Notes: generated from the sequence alone by a model not told the origin. Positions 39,501 to 53,751 are shown, counted from the first letter of the stretch. The stretch is DNA of 64,000 nucleotides from CAMLIZ01 sp036231905 (GCF_036231905.1 NZ_JAZARE010000007.1:1-64000), one strand, 5' to 3'. Program-made: numbers and translations.

Positions 39501-42500
39501 CGCTGGGTGTCGGTCAAGCAGAAGCTGCCCACGCAGGTGCTCGCGCTGGACACCGCCGGCAAGCCGCTGGCCAACACCGCCGTCGCCGTGCGCGCGGTGG
39601 TGCACCGGGTGCAGTCCACCCGGCGCCGCCTGGTGGGCGGCTTCTACGCCTACGACAACCAGAACAGCGACCAGGATCTGGGCCAGGTCTGCAGTGGCAG
39701 CACCGACGCCCGCGGCCTGCTGCTGTGCGACGTGGTGCTCAAGGAGGCCGGCGACGTGGAGCTGATCGCCGAAGCCAAGGACGCCGGCGGCCACCCGGCG
39801 CGCGCGGCCACCACGGCCTGGGTGACGCAGCAGGGCGAGCTCTGGTTCGGCGGCGAGAACGACGACCGCATGGACGTGATCCCCGAGCAGCGCAGTTATG
39901 AACCCGGCCAGACCGCGCGGCTGCAGGTGCGCATGCCCTTCCGCCATGCCAGCGCGCTGGTGGCGATCGAGCGCAACGGCATCATCGAAACCCGCACCTT
40001 GCAGCTGCACGGCAAGGACCCGACGATCGAGCTGCCGGTCAAGGGCGAGTGGGGCCCCAACGTCTTCATCTCGGTGCTGGCCGTGCGCGGCCGCATCCGC
40101 GACGTGCCCTGGTATTCCTTCTTCCAGTGGGGCTGGAAGGCGCCCAGCGAATGGTGGACGGCCTGGCGTGACGAAGGCCAGCTCTACCAGGCGCCGACCG
40201 CGATGGTCGATCTCTCGCGTCCGGCCTTCAAATATGGCATCGCCGAAATCGAGGTCGGCATCGCGCAGCACCAGCTGAAGGTGGACGTGTCCACCGACAA
40301 GCCGGCCTACCCCATTCGCGCGACGGCGCAGGTGCGCGTGAAGGTGAGCCTGCCCGACGGCAAGCCGGTGCCGGCCGGCACCGAGGTGGCGCTGGCGGCC
40401 GTGGATGAAGCCCTGCTGGAGCTGATGCCCAACGACAGCTGGGATGTGCTGAAGGCGATGATCCAGCGCCGCGCCTACGGCATCGAGACTGCCACCGCGC
40501 AGATGCAGATCATCGGCAAGCGGCATTTCGGCAAGAAGGCGGTGGCCACCGGCGGCGGCGGCGGGCAGTTCCCCACGCGCGAACTCTTCGACACCCTGCT
40601 GCTGTGGAACCCGCGTGTGGCGCTGGACGCCCAAGGCCAGGCCACGGTGGCGGTGCCGCTGAACGATGCACTCACCGGCTTTCGCATCGTGGCGGTGGCC
40701 GACGCGGTGGTGGGCCCCAATGCCGCGCTGTTCGGCACCGGCCAGGCCCGCATCCGCAGCACGCAGGACCTGCAGATCGTGTCCGGCGTGCCGCCGCTGG
40801 TGCGCGAAGGCGACCGCTACCGCGCCAGTGTGACCGTGCGCAACACCACGGCCAAGACCATGGACGTGAACCTTGGCGCCCAGCTCGCCGGCACCGAAGG
40901 CACGCAGGCGCTCGCACCACAGACGCTGCGCATCCCGCCCAACGGCGCGCAGGAAACCGCGTGGGAGGTGCTGACGCCCTTTAATGTGAAGTCGCTCGAG
41001 TGGACGATTTCCGCCGAAGGCGGCGGGGCGCGCGATCGCCTGAAGTTCAGCCAGAAGGTGGTGGAGGCGGTGCCGGTCACGGTGCAGCAGGCCACCCTGA
41101 TGCAGCTGGACAAGCCGCAGGTGCTGCAGGTAGCACCGCCGCAGACGGCCCTGCGCGACACCACCGGCGCGATGCGCGGCGGCATCGAGGTGGCCTTCAA
41201 GCCGAAGCTCGCCGATGGCCTGCCCGGCGTGCGTGACTACTTCATGCACTACCCCTGGACCTGCCTGGAGCAGCGCGCCTCGGTGGCCATCGGCCTGCAC
41301 GACGCGGCCGGCTGGCAGCGCATGGCCGAGCAGATCCCGCTGTACCTGGACGAGGACGGGCTGGCCAACTACTTCCCGCCCTCGGCCGGCCAGCGCGCCA
41401 GCGGCAGCGATTCGCTCACCACCTACCTGCTGTCGGCGAGCGCGGAAGCGGGCAGCGACTACGCGATCCCGGAAGCGTCGCGCAGCAAGATGGAATCGGC
41501 GCTCGTCGCCTTCGTCGAAGGCCGGCTGGAGCGCAAGTTCTGGGTGCCGGCCTTCCTGAAAAACGGCGACCTGGACGTGCGCAAGCTCGCCGCGCTGGAG
41601 GCCTTGTCGCGCACGGGCAAGGTGCAGCCGCGCATGCTGCAGTCCATCCAGCTCCTGCCCAACCAGTGGCCCACCGGTGCGGTGCTCGACTGGCTGATGG
41701 TGCTGGACCGGGTGCCCGCGATTCCCGAACGCGACAAGCGCATCGCGGAAGCCGAACAGATCCTGCGCGCACGCCTGAACCTGCAGGGCACGCGGCTGGG
41801 CTTTTCCACCGAGCGCGACGACAACTGGTGGTGGCTGATGGCCAACGGCGATGTCAATGCGGTGCGCATGGTGCTGGCCGTGTTGCAACGCCCCGGCTGG
41901 AAGGACGACATGCCGCGCCTGGTGACCGGCGCCCTGCAGCGCCAGCAGTTCGGCCACTGGTCCACCACCACGGCCAATGCGTGGGGCACGCTGGCGGTGG
42001 AGGCCTTCTCGCGCGCGTTCGAGCGTGACCCCGTGAGTGGCAGCACGCGGGCCGGCTTCGAAGGCGGCAAGGCGCAGGCGCTGGACTGGGCGAAATCGCC
42101 GCAGGGCGGCAGCCTGGGGCTGGGCTGGCCGGCACCGCGCATCGGTGCCGCATCAGGCCCCTTGTCGGCCGGTGGCCTGAACGTCAGCCATGAAGGCAGC
42201 GGCAAGCCCTGGCTGACCTTCGTCTCCAAGGCCGCCGTACCGGTGGAGCAGCCGTTCTCCTCCGGCTACCGCATCAGCAAGACTTTCACGCCGGTGGAGC
42301 AGAAGGTGGCGGGCAAGTTCAGCCGCGGCGACGTGCTGCGCGTCACCCTGAAGATCGACGCGCAGGCCGACATGACGTGGGTGGTGGTGAACGACCCCAT
42401 CCCCGGTGGCGCCAGCCTGCTGGGCACCGGCCTGGGCCGCGACAGCGCGATCGCCACCGAAGGCGAGCGCAGCGACGACCGTGGCTGGCTGGCCTACCAG

Positions 42501-42686
42501 GAACGCAGCTTCGAAGCCTTCCGCGCCTACTACCGCTACCTGCCCAAGGGCGGGCTCACGCTGGAATACACCGTGCGCCTGAACAACCCCGGCGAGTTCG
42601 GCCTGCCGCAGACGCGGGTGGAAGCGATGTATGCGCCCGAGATGTTCGGTGAGGCGCCGAATGCGCGCATGGTGGTGCTGCCGTGA
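36546..42686 (+). CDS. Bacterial alpha-2-macroglobulin family protein
   Basis: 2046 residues. Periplasmic protease trap that guards the cell wall; works with PBP1C. Exported (signal peptide about 1-23, cleavage near AMA-AT). Sequence shows MG-type beta domains, a bait-region stretch near 900-930 rich in Asp/Glu/Arg (EDYLDEDDEERSVRGRSD), and the thioester motif Cys1573-Leu-Glu-Gln1576 (YPWTCLEQ), so it is the trap form with a reactive thioester. TTG 36546 is the start, with GGGAGG six bases upstream. A 7-bp hairpin (GCCTGCG-CAT-CGCAGGC, 36516-36532) abuts that ribosome binding site. pbpC follows after 13 bases, as in E. coli. Confidence 0.95.
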   Translation: MTTIIRRACAALAFACSAAAAMAATVQTFSPQGEVARVRQLRATFSEAMVRFGDPRLPAPMNLQCGAPGSGRWVDDKTWVFDFKDDVPAGTACTASLKPELKTLAGAAITGDTRFSFTTGGPAIVRAYPSPQDDGSGPIEEEQVFALLLNGAATADSVQRFGHCQAAGIGERLPLQVVTGPVRDAIVKAVGLQASQARVLTVRCARPLPSGAKVDLVWGKGIATPSGVPNSAERRLGYKVRPPFAASFTCERENARADCLPIRPMRLEFSSPVPRSVAERVALVTADGERRAPQVETGRGDQSEQLLSWWDRGVRRFVWLIGRKKGDVVDPATAAAQEGVSALSWKAPLPDSASLRIELPADLKDDAGRTLANTSQFPLTVRTAGAPPLAKFATAPFGVLELNAEPLLPVTLRHVEPQLAVTAVKAGSQGNVRELKLTDDAQIIEWLAKLRRYHETVLERSVVESELGIKLPPPPAAPKKAKAAKRYGEDVPEEEREDRGIDERRQVQARAVSLLNKDKAARKLALPPADAKDTRPFEVVGIPLPEPGLHVVEIESPRLGRALLDREAPMYVRTSALVTNLGVHFKWGAANSAVWVTTLDSARPVADAQLQVSDCRGNPLWTGRTDANGVAVVQKHLPPLPWHYCNPNSDGEGGHETGYFVSARKLDAKGRADMAFVWSTWNQGIESWRFHLSANGGRYADDDEEAPGQAQRWHTVFDRTLLRAGQTVSMKHLARTEQLVGLSLSKRDTLPTQLRIEHEGSGQKFEFPLQWRQGRMAENTFEVPKDAKLGVYTVSLVGPGTQRASITGSFRVEEFRLPVMTGRIVPPKEALVQPASVPLNLQVNYGNGGGAAGLAVRVSAQLRPADAAAGARAQRWPGFSFTPPRKARDPNQRSVFSEDYLDEDDEERSVRGRSDEEARLVADKIAVTLDKNGAGVATLGSLPAVQAPSELLVQATYPDPNGELQTLSQTVPVWPSAVVLGLRTDRWVSVKQKLPTQVLALDTAGKPLANTAVAVRAVVHRVQSTRRRLVGGFYAYDNQNSDQDLGQVCSGSTDARGLLLCDVVLKEAGDVELIAEAKDAGGHPARAATTAWVTQQGELWFGGENDDRMDVIPEQRSYEPGQTARLQVRMPFRHASALVAIERNGIIETRTLQLHGKDPTIELPVKGEWGPNVFISVLAVRGRIRDVPWYSFFQWGWKAPSEWWTAWRDEGQLYQAPTAMVDLSRPAFKYGIAEIEVGIAQHQLKVDVSTDKPAYPIRATAQVRVKVSLPDGKPVPAGTEVALAAVDEALLELMPNDSWDVLKAMIQRRAYGIETATAQMQIIGKRHFGKKAVATGGGGGQFPTRELFDTLLLWNPRVALDAQGQATVAVPLNDALTGFRIVAVADAVVGPNAALFGTGQARIRSTQDLQIVSGVPPLVREGDRYRASVTVRNTTAKTMDVNLGAQLAGTEGTQALAPQTLRIPPNGAQETAWEVLTPFNVKSLEWTISAEGGGARDRLKFSQKVVEAVPVTVQQATLMQLDKPQVLQVAPPQTALRDTTGAMRGGIEVAFKPKLADGLPGVRDYFMHYPWTCLEQRASVAIGLHDAAGWQRMAEQIPLYLDEDGLANYFPPSAGQRASGSDSLTTYLLSASAEAGSDYAIPEASRSKMESALVAFVEGRLERKFWVPAFLKNGDLDVRKLAALEALSRTGKVQPRMLQSIQLLPNQWPTGAVLDWLMVLDRVPAIPERDKRIAEAEQILRARLNLQGTRLGFSTERDDNWWWLMANGDVNAVRMVLAVLQRPGWKDDMPRLVTGALQRQQFGHWSTTTANAWGTLAVEAFSRAFERDPVSGSTRAGFEGGKAQALDWAKSPQGGSLGLGWPAPRIGAASGPLSAGGLNVSHEGSGKPWLTFVSKAAVPVEQPFSSGYRISKTFTPVEQKVAGKFSRGDVLRVTLKIDAQADMTWVVVNDPIPGGASLLGTGLGRDSAIATEGERSDDRGWLAYQERSFEAFRAYYRYLPKGGLTLEYTVRLNNPGEFGLPQTRVEAMYAPEMFGEAPNARMVVLP

Positions 42687-42699
42687 CGAAGGGCGGGCG

Positions 42700-44889
42700 G
42701 TGAACCGCTGCGTGCCATCGCCCGCACCGCCCCCGCGGCGGTGCGCCTGGCTGCCCGGGCTCGCCGCACTCGCCTTGGTGGCGTCTGCGGCCCACGCCGC
42801 CGAGCTGCCTGCCTTCGAGCAGGTGAAGGCCACGTACCGACCGTCCGACAGCGTGCTGCTGGACCGCCACGGCGAGCCGCTGCACACCTTGCGCACGGAC
42901 CCCAGCGTGCGGCGCCTGCCCTGGGTGCCGCTCAACGAGGTGTCGCCGGCGCTGCGCACCGCGCTGCTGCTGTCGGAGGACAAGCGCTTCTATCAGCACA
43001 GTGGCGTGGACTGGTCGGCGGTGGGCTCGGCCGCCTTCGGCAACCTCTGGAACACCCGCACCCGAGGGGCCTCCACGCTCACCATGCAGCTGGCCGGCCT
43101 GCTGGCGCCGCAGGCGGCCCGTGGCACGTCGGGCCGCAGCCTGCCGGCCAAGCTGTCGCAGGCCGCGGGCGCGCTGCAGCTGGAGCAGCGCTGGCGCAAG
43201 GACCAGATCCTCGAGGCTTACCTCAACCTGGTGCCCTTCCGGGGCGAACTGGTCGGCTTGAATGCGATGTCGGCCACCCTGTTCGCCAAACGCCCCAGCG
43301 GGCTCGATGCGGAGGAGGCCGCCATCGCGGCCGCGCTGCTGCGTGCGCCGAATGCCAACGCGGCCGCGGTGACCAAGCGCGCCTGCGGCATCCTGAAGGT
43401 GCAGCACCTGGGCTGCGAGGGCCTCGACGCGGCCACCGCACAGGCGCTGTCACGCAAGACCGCCGCCCGCCTGGACGGTGACCTGCAGCTCGCGCCGCAC
43501 GTCGCGCGCCAGTTGCTCGACGGCCGCCAGCCGCAGGTGAAGAGCACACTGGACGCCACCTTGCAGCGGGTGACCCGCGACACGCTGCGACGCCAGATCG
43601 CCGAGCTGCAAGGGCGGCAGGTGGAGGACGGCGCGGTGCTGGTGCTGGACAACGCCAGCGGCGACGTGCTGGCCTGGGTGGGCTCCAGCGGCGGCGCGCT
43701 GTCGCAGGCGGCGGAGGTGGACGGTGTGGTGGCGCGCCGCCAGGCCGGCTCCACGCTCAAGCCCTTCTTGTACGAGCTGGCGATCGAACAACGCTGGCTC
43801 ACCGCCGCGTCGCTGCTGGACGACTCGCCGCTGGGGCTTGAGACGGTGGGTGGCCTTTACATCCCGCAGAACTACGACCACCGCTTCAAGGGCGCGGTGT
43901 CGGTGCGCACCGCGCTCGCCAGCTCGCTCAACGTGCCCGCCGTGCGCACCTTGGTGATGGTGACGCCCGAGCGCTTCCACGAGCGGCTGCAGGCGCTGGG
44001 ATTCCAGCTGCGTGAGAGTGGCGGTTTCTACGGCTACAGCCTGGCGCTGGGCTCGGCGGAGGTCACCCTGGCGGGCCTGGCCAACGCCTACCGCGCATTG
44101 GCCATCGGCGGACGCGTGGGCCCGCTGCGCCTGAAGGCGGACGCGCCCCGGCCCGTGCCCCAGCCGGTGATGGACCCGGCCGCCAGTTTCATCGTGGCCG
44201 ACATGCTGGCCGACCGCGAAGCGCGCGCCGTCACCTTCGGCCTGGACAACGCGCTGGCCACGCGCCACTGGGCCGCGGTGAAAACCGGCACCAGCAAGGA
44301 CATGCGCGACAACTGGTGCGTGGGCTTCTCGCGCCGCTACACCGTGGGCGTGTGGGTGGGCAATGCGAGCGGTGCGCCGATGGCGGACGTGTCCGGCGTG
44401 AGCGGCGCCGCGCCGGTGTGGCGGGCGGTGATGGAGGCGCTGGCACAGCGCGAGGCGAGCGCCGGCCCGCCGCCCGCCGCGCCCGCATCGGTGGTGCGCC
44501 TGGCGGTGCGTTTTCAGCCGGCCATCGAACCGCCGCGCGAGGAGTGGTACCTTGCCGGCACGGAGCAGGCCGTCATCACCCAGGCCGCCCGCCCCACGGC
44601 CACCAGCCTGATCGCACAGCCGATCGACCGCAGCGTGCTCGCGCTGGACCCCGACATCCCGCCCCAGGCGCAGCGGGTGCGGTTCGCCCCTGCAGGGCCG
44701 CTGCCCAAGGGCTGGCGCTGGCGCCTGGACGGCCGCGCGCTGGGCGCCGCGGTCGCCATGGGCTGGTCACCCTGGCCGGGCGCACATCGCCTGGAATTGA
44801 TCGATGGCAAAGGCAGTGTGCGCGAGACGGTGCGCTTCGAGGTGCGGGGCGCGCAAGTGAGGCCAACGGCCGCACGCGCACCCCGCTAG
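42700..44889 (+). CDS. pbpC: Penicillin-binding protein 1C
   Basis: 729 residues. Glycosyltransferase 51 domain with catalytic Glu93 (LLSEDKRFYQHSGVDW) and GASTLTMQLAGLL; transpeptidase domain with Ser351-Thr-Leu-Lys (STLKPFLYEL), SSLNVPAVRT and KTGTSKDMRDNWCVGFS; C-terminal BiPBP_C domain (about 625-729). It cross-links peptidoglycan in the periplasm. GTG 42700 chosen because the next residues form the signal anchor. Four bases separate it from the convergent lipoprotein gene. Paired with the macroglobulin as a wall-repair and protease-defence unit. Confidence 0.96.
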   Translation: MNRCVPSPAPPPRRCAWLPGLAALALVASAAHAAELPAFEQVKATYRPSDSVLLDRHGEPLHTLRTDPSVRRLPWVPLNEVSPALRTALLLSEDKRFYQHSGVDWSAVGSAAFGNLWNTRTRGASTLTMQLAGLLAPQAARGTSGRSLPAKLSQAAGALQLEQRWRKDQILEAYLNLVPFRGELVGLNAMSATLFAKRPSGLDAEEAAIAAALLRAPNANAAAVTKRACGILKVQHLGCEGLDAATAQALSRKTAARLDGDLQLAPHVARQLLDGRQPQVKSTLDATLQRVTRDTLRRQIAELQGRQVEDGAVLVLDNASGDVLAWVGSSGGALSQAAEVDGVVARRQAGSTLKPFLYELAIEQRWLTAASLLDDSPLGLETVGGLYIPQNYDHRFKGAVSVRTALASSLNVPAVRTLVMVTPERFHERLQALGFQLRESGGFYGYSLALGSAEVTLAGLANAYRALAIGGRVGPLRLKADAPRPVPQPVMDPAASFIVADMLADREARAVTFGLDNALATRHWAAVKTGTSKDMRDNWCVGFSRRYTVGVWVGNASGAPMADVSGVSGAAPVWRAVMEALAQREASAGPPPAAPASVVRLAVRFQPAIEPPREEWYLAGTEQAVITQAARPTATSLIAQPIDRSVLALDPDIPPQAQRVRFAPAGPLPKGWRWRLDGRALGAAVAMGWSPWPGAHRLELIDGKGSVRETVRFEVRGAQVRPTAARAPR

Positions 44890-44893
44890 CCGG

Positions 44894-45406
44894 CTACTGC
44901 GCCGCCACGAGCAGGCGCGCGCCCTTCATCTGCTCGGCGGACAGTGCGTCGGTCGACACGATGGTCAGCGCGCCGGGTGCCTGCGACGTCGCCTTCGCCG
45001 GCTGGTTCTCCAGCGTGGCGCTCACCGAGTCCGGCAGCGAGTACATCGCGCCAGTCACCGGGTCCACCGCCAGCATGCCGATCAGGCCGCCGAACAGCAG
45101 GTTGCCGATGTACCAGCCGTTGGTGGTGCCGGTGATCGTGATCTCCTTAGGCTGGAAGCCTTCCTTCTCGACGACGATCGTGTAGACCTCTGACTTGAAG
45201 TAGCCGGCGCCGCGGTTGAGCGTGACGGTCAGCGGCGTGGTGCCGGTGTGGATCTTGGTGCCGGCGCGGTTGGTCACCGTGACGTTGGCGCCATCAGGCA
45301 CGCTCTGGATGCTGACGGGCTGGGTGCCGCCCTTGATGATGCTGGCGCAGCCGGTGAGGGCCAACGAGGCGATCGCCAAGGCGCTGAGTGCAAGTGCTTT
45401 CTTCAT
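44894..45406 (-). CDS. PEGA-like lipoprotein
   Basis: 170 residues. Lipobox LALTGC at residues 15-20, then a PEGA-type beta domain (QPVSIQSVPDGANVTVTNRAGTKIHTGTTPLTVTLNRG, VVEKEGFQPKEITITGTTNGWYIGNLLFGGLIG). Hydrophobic NGWYIGNLLFGGLIGMLAVD is typical of a family of Gram-negative lipoproteins of unknown role. Strong GGAGGAG ribosome binding site. Probably outer-membrane anchored; transcribed alone. Confidence 0.85.
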   Translation of the reverse strand: MKKALALSALAIASLALTGCASIIKGGTQPVSIQSVPDGANVTVTNRAGTKIHTGTTPLTVTLNRGAGYFKSEVYTIVVEKEGFQPKEITITGTTNGWYIGNLLFGGLIGMLAVDPVTGAMYSLPDSVSATLENQPAKATSQAPGALTIVSTDALSAEQMKGARLLVAAQ

Positions 45407-45520
45407 GAACCTTCTCCTCCAAAAAAAGGCTCGGCGAGCTTAACGGTGCAACAAGCTGTTTCTGGCGTCAGAAGGGCCCCCGTATGGGGGAGGCCGTGCG
45501 CACTAGTTGACGCAGGCCAT

Positions 45521-45555
45521 AAAAAAACCGCCCGGGCCCAACGGCACCCGGACGG
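45521..45555 (-). terminator. Rho-independent terminator of the glycerol transport operon
   Basis: On the minus strand the stem CCGTCCGGG...CCCGGGCGG (one G-T pair) is followed by seven T residues (45527-45521). It lies about 63 bases beyond the glpV stop. Confidence 0.87.
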
Positions 45556-45617
45556 TCAACTCCTGGAGGACGATAGAGAACGATAGGCGCTGGAAGTTCA
45601 GCGCCTGCCGCGGGTGC

Positions 45618-47351
<1,734 letters not shown>

Positions 47352-47437
47352 TCTCTGTCTCCTCAAGTGACTTCCCCTCTTCACTGCGAGGTCCTCGGCC
47401 CGGGGAAGGTGCTGGCCGGATTCCATGAAGATGCTTG

Positions 47438-47746
47438 TCAGCCCTTTTTCATGATGAGCGCCAACAGCGCCATCGAGAACACGAAGCTGATCCACACGCT
47501 GGGTTCCTTGTCGAGGTGGAACCAGGTGACGAACTTTTCGCTCAGGCCCACGAAGGCCAGGTTCACATAGGCCGCGGTGAGCAGCCCTATGAACAAACGG
47601 TCGCCGCGCGTGGTCGATATCGGCAGAAACCCTTTGCGCTCGGTCGTGGGCGATTTCAGCTCCCACACCGTCATGCCCGCGAGCATGAGGGCGATGCAGC
47701 TGAAGAACACGGCCACCGGGGTGGTCCAGACCATCCAATCAAACAT
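47438..47746 (-). CDS. glpU: Small membrane protein of the glycerol transporter (DUF2160)
   Basis: 102 residues with three hydrophobic helices: MFDWMVWTTPVAVFFSCIAL, GLLTAAYVNLAFVGL and VWISFVFSMALLALIM; TERKGFLPISTTRGDRLFIG is the DUF2160 core. The family occurs almost only in glycerol ABC operons, where it is called GlpU. Role not known. Separated from glpQ by about 142 bases containing a hairpin repeat. Confidence 0.85.
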   Translation of the reverse strand: MFDWMVWTTPVAVFFSCIALMLAGMTVWELKSPTTERKGFLPISTTRGDRLFIGLLTAAYVNLAFVGLSEKFVTWFHLDKEPSVWISFVFSMALLALIMKKG

Positions 47747-47761
47747 GGCCCACCCCCGTAA

Positions 47762-47820
47762 CGCCTTCGGCGCCCCCCCTCAAGGGGGCACCACCAGCAG
47801 CCCGGCAAAGCCGGATCTGC
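47762..47820. repeat. REP-like hairpin repeat in the glp operon (copy 1)
   Basis: Two hairpins in a row: CGCCTTCGGCG, then CCCCCCC-TCA-AGGGGGC-type stem, followed by CCCGGCAAAGCCGG, an inverted repeat. The order CGCCTTCGGCG/C-run/CAAGGGGG is shared with the copy inside glpK. It sits in the glpQ-glpU gap and may act as a messenger-stability element between the permeases and glpU/glpV. Confidence 0.75.
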
Positions 47821-47888
47821 GGTGGTCGCTGGGCTTGGTTGTCTCGACGCATACGTCTCTCGCTTAATTCGATTGAACAGAGGCCGGC

Positions 47889-48754
47889 TCAAACCCGGCC
47901 CATCGCAAAGCCTTTTGCGATGTAGTGGCGCACGAACCAGATCACGATCGCACCCGGCACGATGGTCAGCGTGCCGGCCGCGGCCAGCACCGCCCAGTCC
48001 ATGCCGGAGGCGCTGACGGTGCGGGTCATGGTGGCCACGATCGGCTTGGCGTTCACGCTCGTCAAGGTGCGTGCGAGCAGCAGTTCCACCCAGCTGAACA
48101 TGAAGCAGAAGAACGCTGCCACGCCCACGCCGGCCTTGATCAGCGGCAGGAAGATCTTGAAGAAGAACTTGGGGAAGGAGTAACCGTCGATGTAGGCCGT
48201 TTCGTCGATCTCGCGCGGGATGCCGCTCATGAAGCCTTCCAGGATCCACACCGCCAGCGGCACGTTGAACACCAGGTGGGCGAGTGCCACCGCGATGTGC
48301 GTGTCCATCAGGCCCAGCGTGGTGTAGAGCTGGAAGAAGGGCAGCAAAAACACCGCGGGCGGCGTCATGCGGTTGGTGAGCAGCCAGAAGAACAGGTGCT
48401 TGTCGCCCAGGAAGCTGTAGCGCGAGAAGGCATAGGCCGCCGGCAGCGCCACGCTGATCGAGATGACCGAGTTGATGGCCACATAGATCAGGCTGTTGAT
48501 GTAGCCGGAGTACCACGACTCGTCGGTGAAGATCACCTTGTAGTTGGCCCAGGTGAAGTGCTGCGGCCACAGGGAGAAGCTGGACAGGATCTCCTCGTTG
48601 GTCTTGAAGCTCATCATCACCATCCAGTAGATCGGCAGGACGGCGAAGACCAGGTACAGCACCAGGAACACGGTGCGCTTTTGCAGCGAGAACGTGCGCG
48701 CCTTGGTGGCCGCGCGCGGCGGCACCGCCAAAGGCGTGCTCATGACAGACGTAT

Positions 48755-48758
<4 letters not shown>
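47889..48758 (-). CDS. glpQ: Glycerol ABC transporter permease
   Basis: 289 residues, six helices, binding-protein-dependent permease fold. The EAA loop is GFMSGIPREIDETAYIDGYSFPKFFFKIFLPLI. ATG 48758 overlaps the glpP stop by four bases (ATGA). An in-frame ATG at 48743 is possible. Partner of GlpP. Confidence 0.93.
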
Positions 48759-50754
<1,996 letters not shown>

Positions 50755-50756
50755 GG

Positions 50757-51865
<1,109 letters not shown>

Positions 51866-51875
<10 letters not shown>

Positions 51876-53494
51876 GCGTTCTCCTTGGGGGTTGGGGAGG
51901 CGTTGGTGGACACGTCGCCGCGCGTGGCGTGGCGCTGCCACCAGGCGGCCACGGCGGCGCGCCCTTCGTCGTTCAGGTGCAGGCCGAGCTTGGTGCGGCG
52001 CCACAGCACGTCGTCCAGGCTGCGCGCCCATTCATGCTGGTGCAGGTAGCGCAGCTCGGCTTCGTAGACGCCTGGCGCGATTTCCGCGCCGGGGCCCGCG
52101 CCATCGAGCAGCTGGCTCACCAGCGAGCCATAACAGCGCGCCCAGCGCTGCACCACCGCGGCGGGCAGGCCGGGATGCGCCTTCTGCAGCGCCTGCTGGA
52201 AGCGCAGCAGGTCGGCATCGGGCCGCTGCGGCGCGCCGATCCAGGCGCGCAGGTCGCCACCCGGCAGCAGGGCGCCGTCGGTCCAGGCCGCACGCTGTTC
52301 GCCGAGCGATTCGCAGAGCTTGTCCGCGGCCTCTTCAGCGAGCTTGCGGAAGGTGGTGATCTTGCCGCCCCACACAGTCAAGAGTGGCGCACCCGCATCG
52401 CCGCCCGCGGCATCGGTATTGAGCTCCAGCAGGTAGTCGCGCGTGACGGCGGAGGCATCGCTGGAGTCGTCGTCCAGCAGGGGCCGCACGCCGGAGTAGG
52501 TCCACACCACATCGGCCGGCACCACCGGCTTGTCGAAGTAGCGGCTGGCCTGCTCGCACAGGTAGCGCACCTCGTCGGCATCGATCTTCGCGGTGCCGAT
52601 CGCGCCGCGGTGCTCCACGTCGGTGGTGCCGATGAGCGTGAAGTCGCCTTCGTACGGAATGGCGAAGATGATGCGTTTGTCCGGGTTCTGGAAGATGTAG
52701 GCGTGGTCGTGGTCGAACAGCTTCTTCACCACGATGTGGCTGCCCTTGACCAGGCGCAGCGACTTCGCGCCCGCCAGCCGCACCTGTTCATGCAGGAACT
52801 GCCCGGCCCAGGGGCCGGCCGCATTGACCAGCGCGCGTGCGGTGACACGCTGCACCCGGCCATCGGCATGCTGCAGCTGCGCGCTCCAGCCCTCGGCCGT
52901 GCGCTGCGCACCGGTGCACAGGCAGCGGGTGTAGATCGCCGCGCCGCGGGCGGCCGCGTCCAAGGCGTTCAGCACCACCAGGCGCGCATCGTCCACCCAG
53001 CCGTCGGAATAGACGAAGCCTTTGGTGAAACGCGGCTTCAGCGGTTTGCCGGCAGCGTGCTCGCGCAGGTTCACCGTGGTGGAGGCGGGCAGCAGCTCGC
53101 GCTTGGCGAGGTGGTCGTAGAGGAACAGGCCGATGCGGATCATCCACACAGGACGCATGGAGGGATCGTGCGGCATCACGAAGCGCAGCGGCCGCATGAT
53201 GTGCGGCGAGCCGCGCAGCAGGCCTTCGCGTTCAGCCAGCGCCTTGCGCACCAGCGAGAACTCGTAGTACTCCAGGTAGCGCAGGCCGCCGTGGATGAGC
53301 TTGGTGGAGGCCGACGAGGTGTGGGCGCCCAGGTCGTCCTTTTCGCACAGCACGACCTTCAGGCCGCGCCCGGCCAGGTCGCGTGCAATGCCGGCACCAT
53401 TGATGCCGCCGCCCACCACGAGCACGTCGCAGTGGTCGTCGGCATCGGCGGCTGCGGTCGGCAAGGCGCCCGCCGGAAGCGATGGGTTCAACAA
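51866..53494 (-). CDS. glpD: Glycerol-3-phosphate dehydrogenase, FAD-dependent
   Basis: 542 residues. FAD-binding VLVVGGGINGAGIARDLAGRG near the N-terminus; conserved LIHGGLRYLEYYEFSLVRKALAERE, SDGWVDDARLV, LVKGSHIVV, IFAIPYEGDFTLIGTTDVEH and GGKITTFRKLAEEAADKL; C-terminal DAO_C domain. Membrane-associated enzyme oxidising glycerol-3-phosphate to DHAP with electrons to ubiquinone. TTG 53494 start with GGAG upstream. First gene of the minus-strand glp operon, divergent from glpR. Confidence 0.96.
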
Positions 53495-53551
53495 GGGATC
53501 TCCGGGTTCGTTCCAGGCCGGCCGACTTGCGTTGTCTCGGTGGCGGGCCGC

Positions 53552-53600
53552 GTTCGCTAAAGTTCGATTCGGTTCGTTTGCAGTTCTCTTTTTTTCGTTT
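53552..53600. promoter_or_regulatory. Phased GTTCG repeats, probable GlpR operator in the glpD/glpR promoter
   Basis: GTTCG occurs at 53552, 53562 and 53572, exactly ten bases apart, so on one face of the helix; a degenerate GTTCT follows at 53583 and TTTTTTTTCGTTTT at about 53589-53600. DeoR-family GlpR proteins bind short repeated half-sites of this TTCG kind in glp promoters. The 257-base gap 53495-53751 is AT-richer than the genes around it and must hold both divergent promoters. Confidence 0.6.
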
Positions 53601-53751
53601 TATCGCATCGGCGCGGATTCTACAAGCGGGATCGACCTCATGGTGTTCCCTGAGTGACATGGTTTACCCTGCGCTCGCGCGGCCGGTTCCCAGGCTCGGC
53701 GCGCTTTTTTTCGTTGCACCGCCGCATGCGCGTTTTTGATCGGAATCGTCC

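Noticed and set aside
37620..41957. 1445-residue open frame antisense to the alpha-2-macroglobulin
   Set aside because: Low-complexity His/Arg/Gly-rich composition and no domain; the sense strand encodes a recognised family with the CLEQ thioester.
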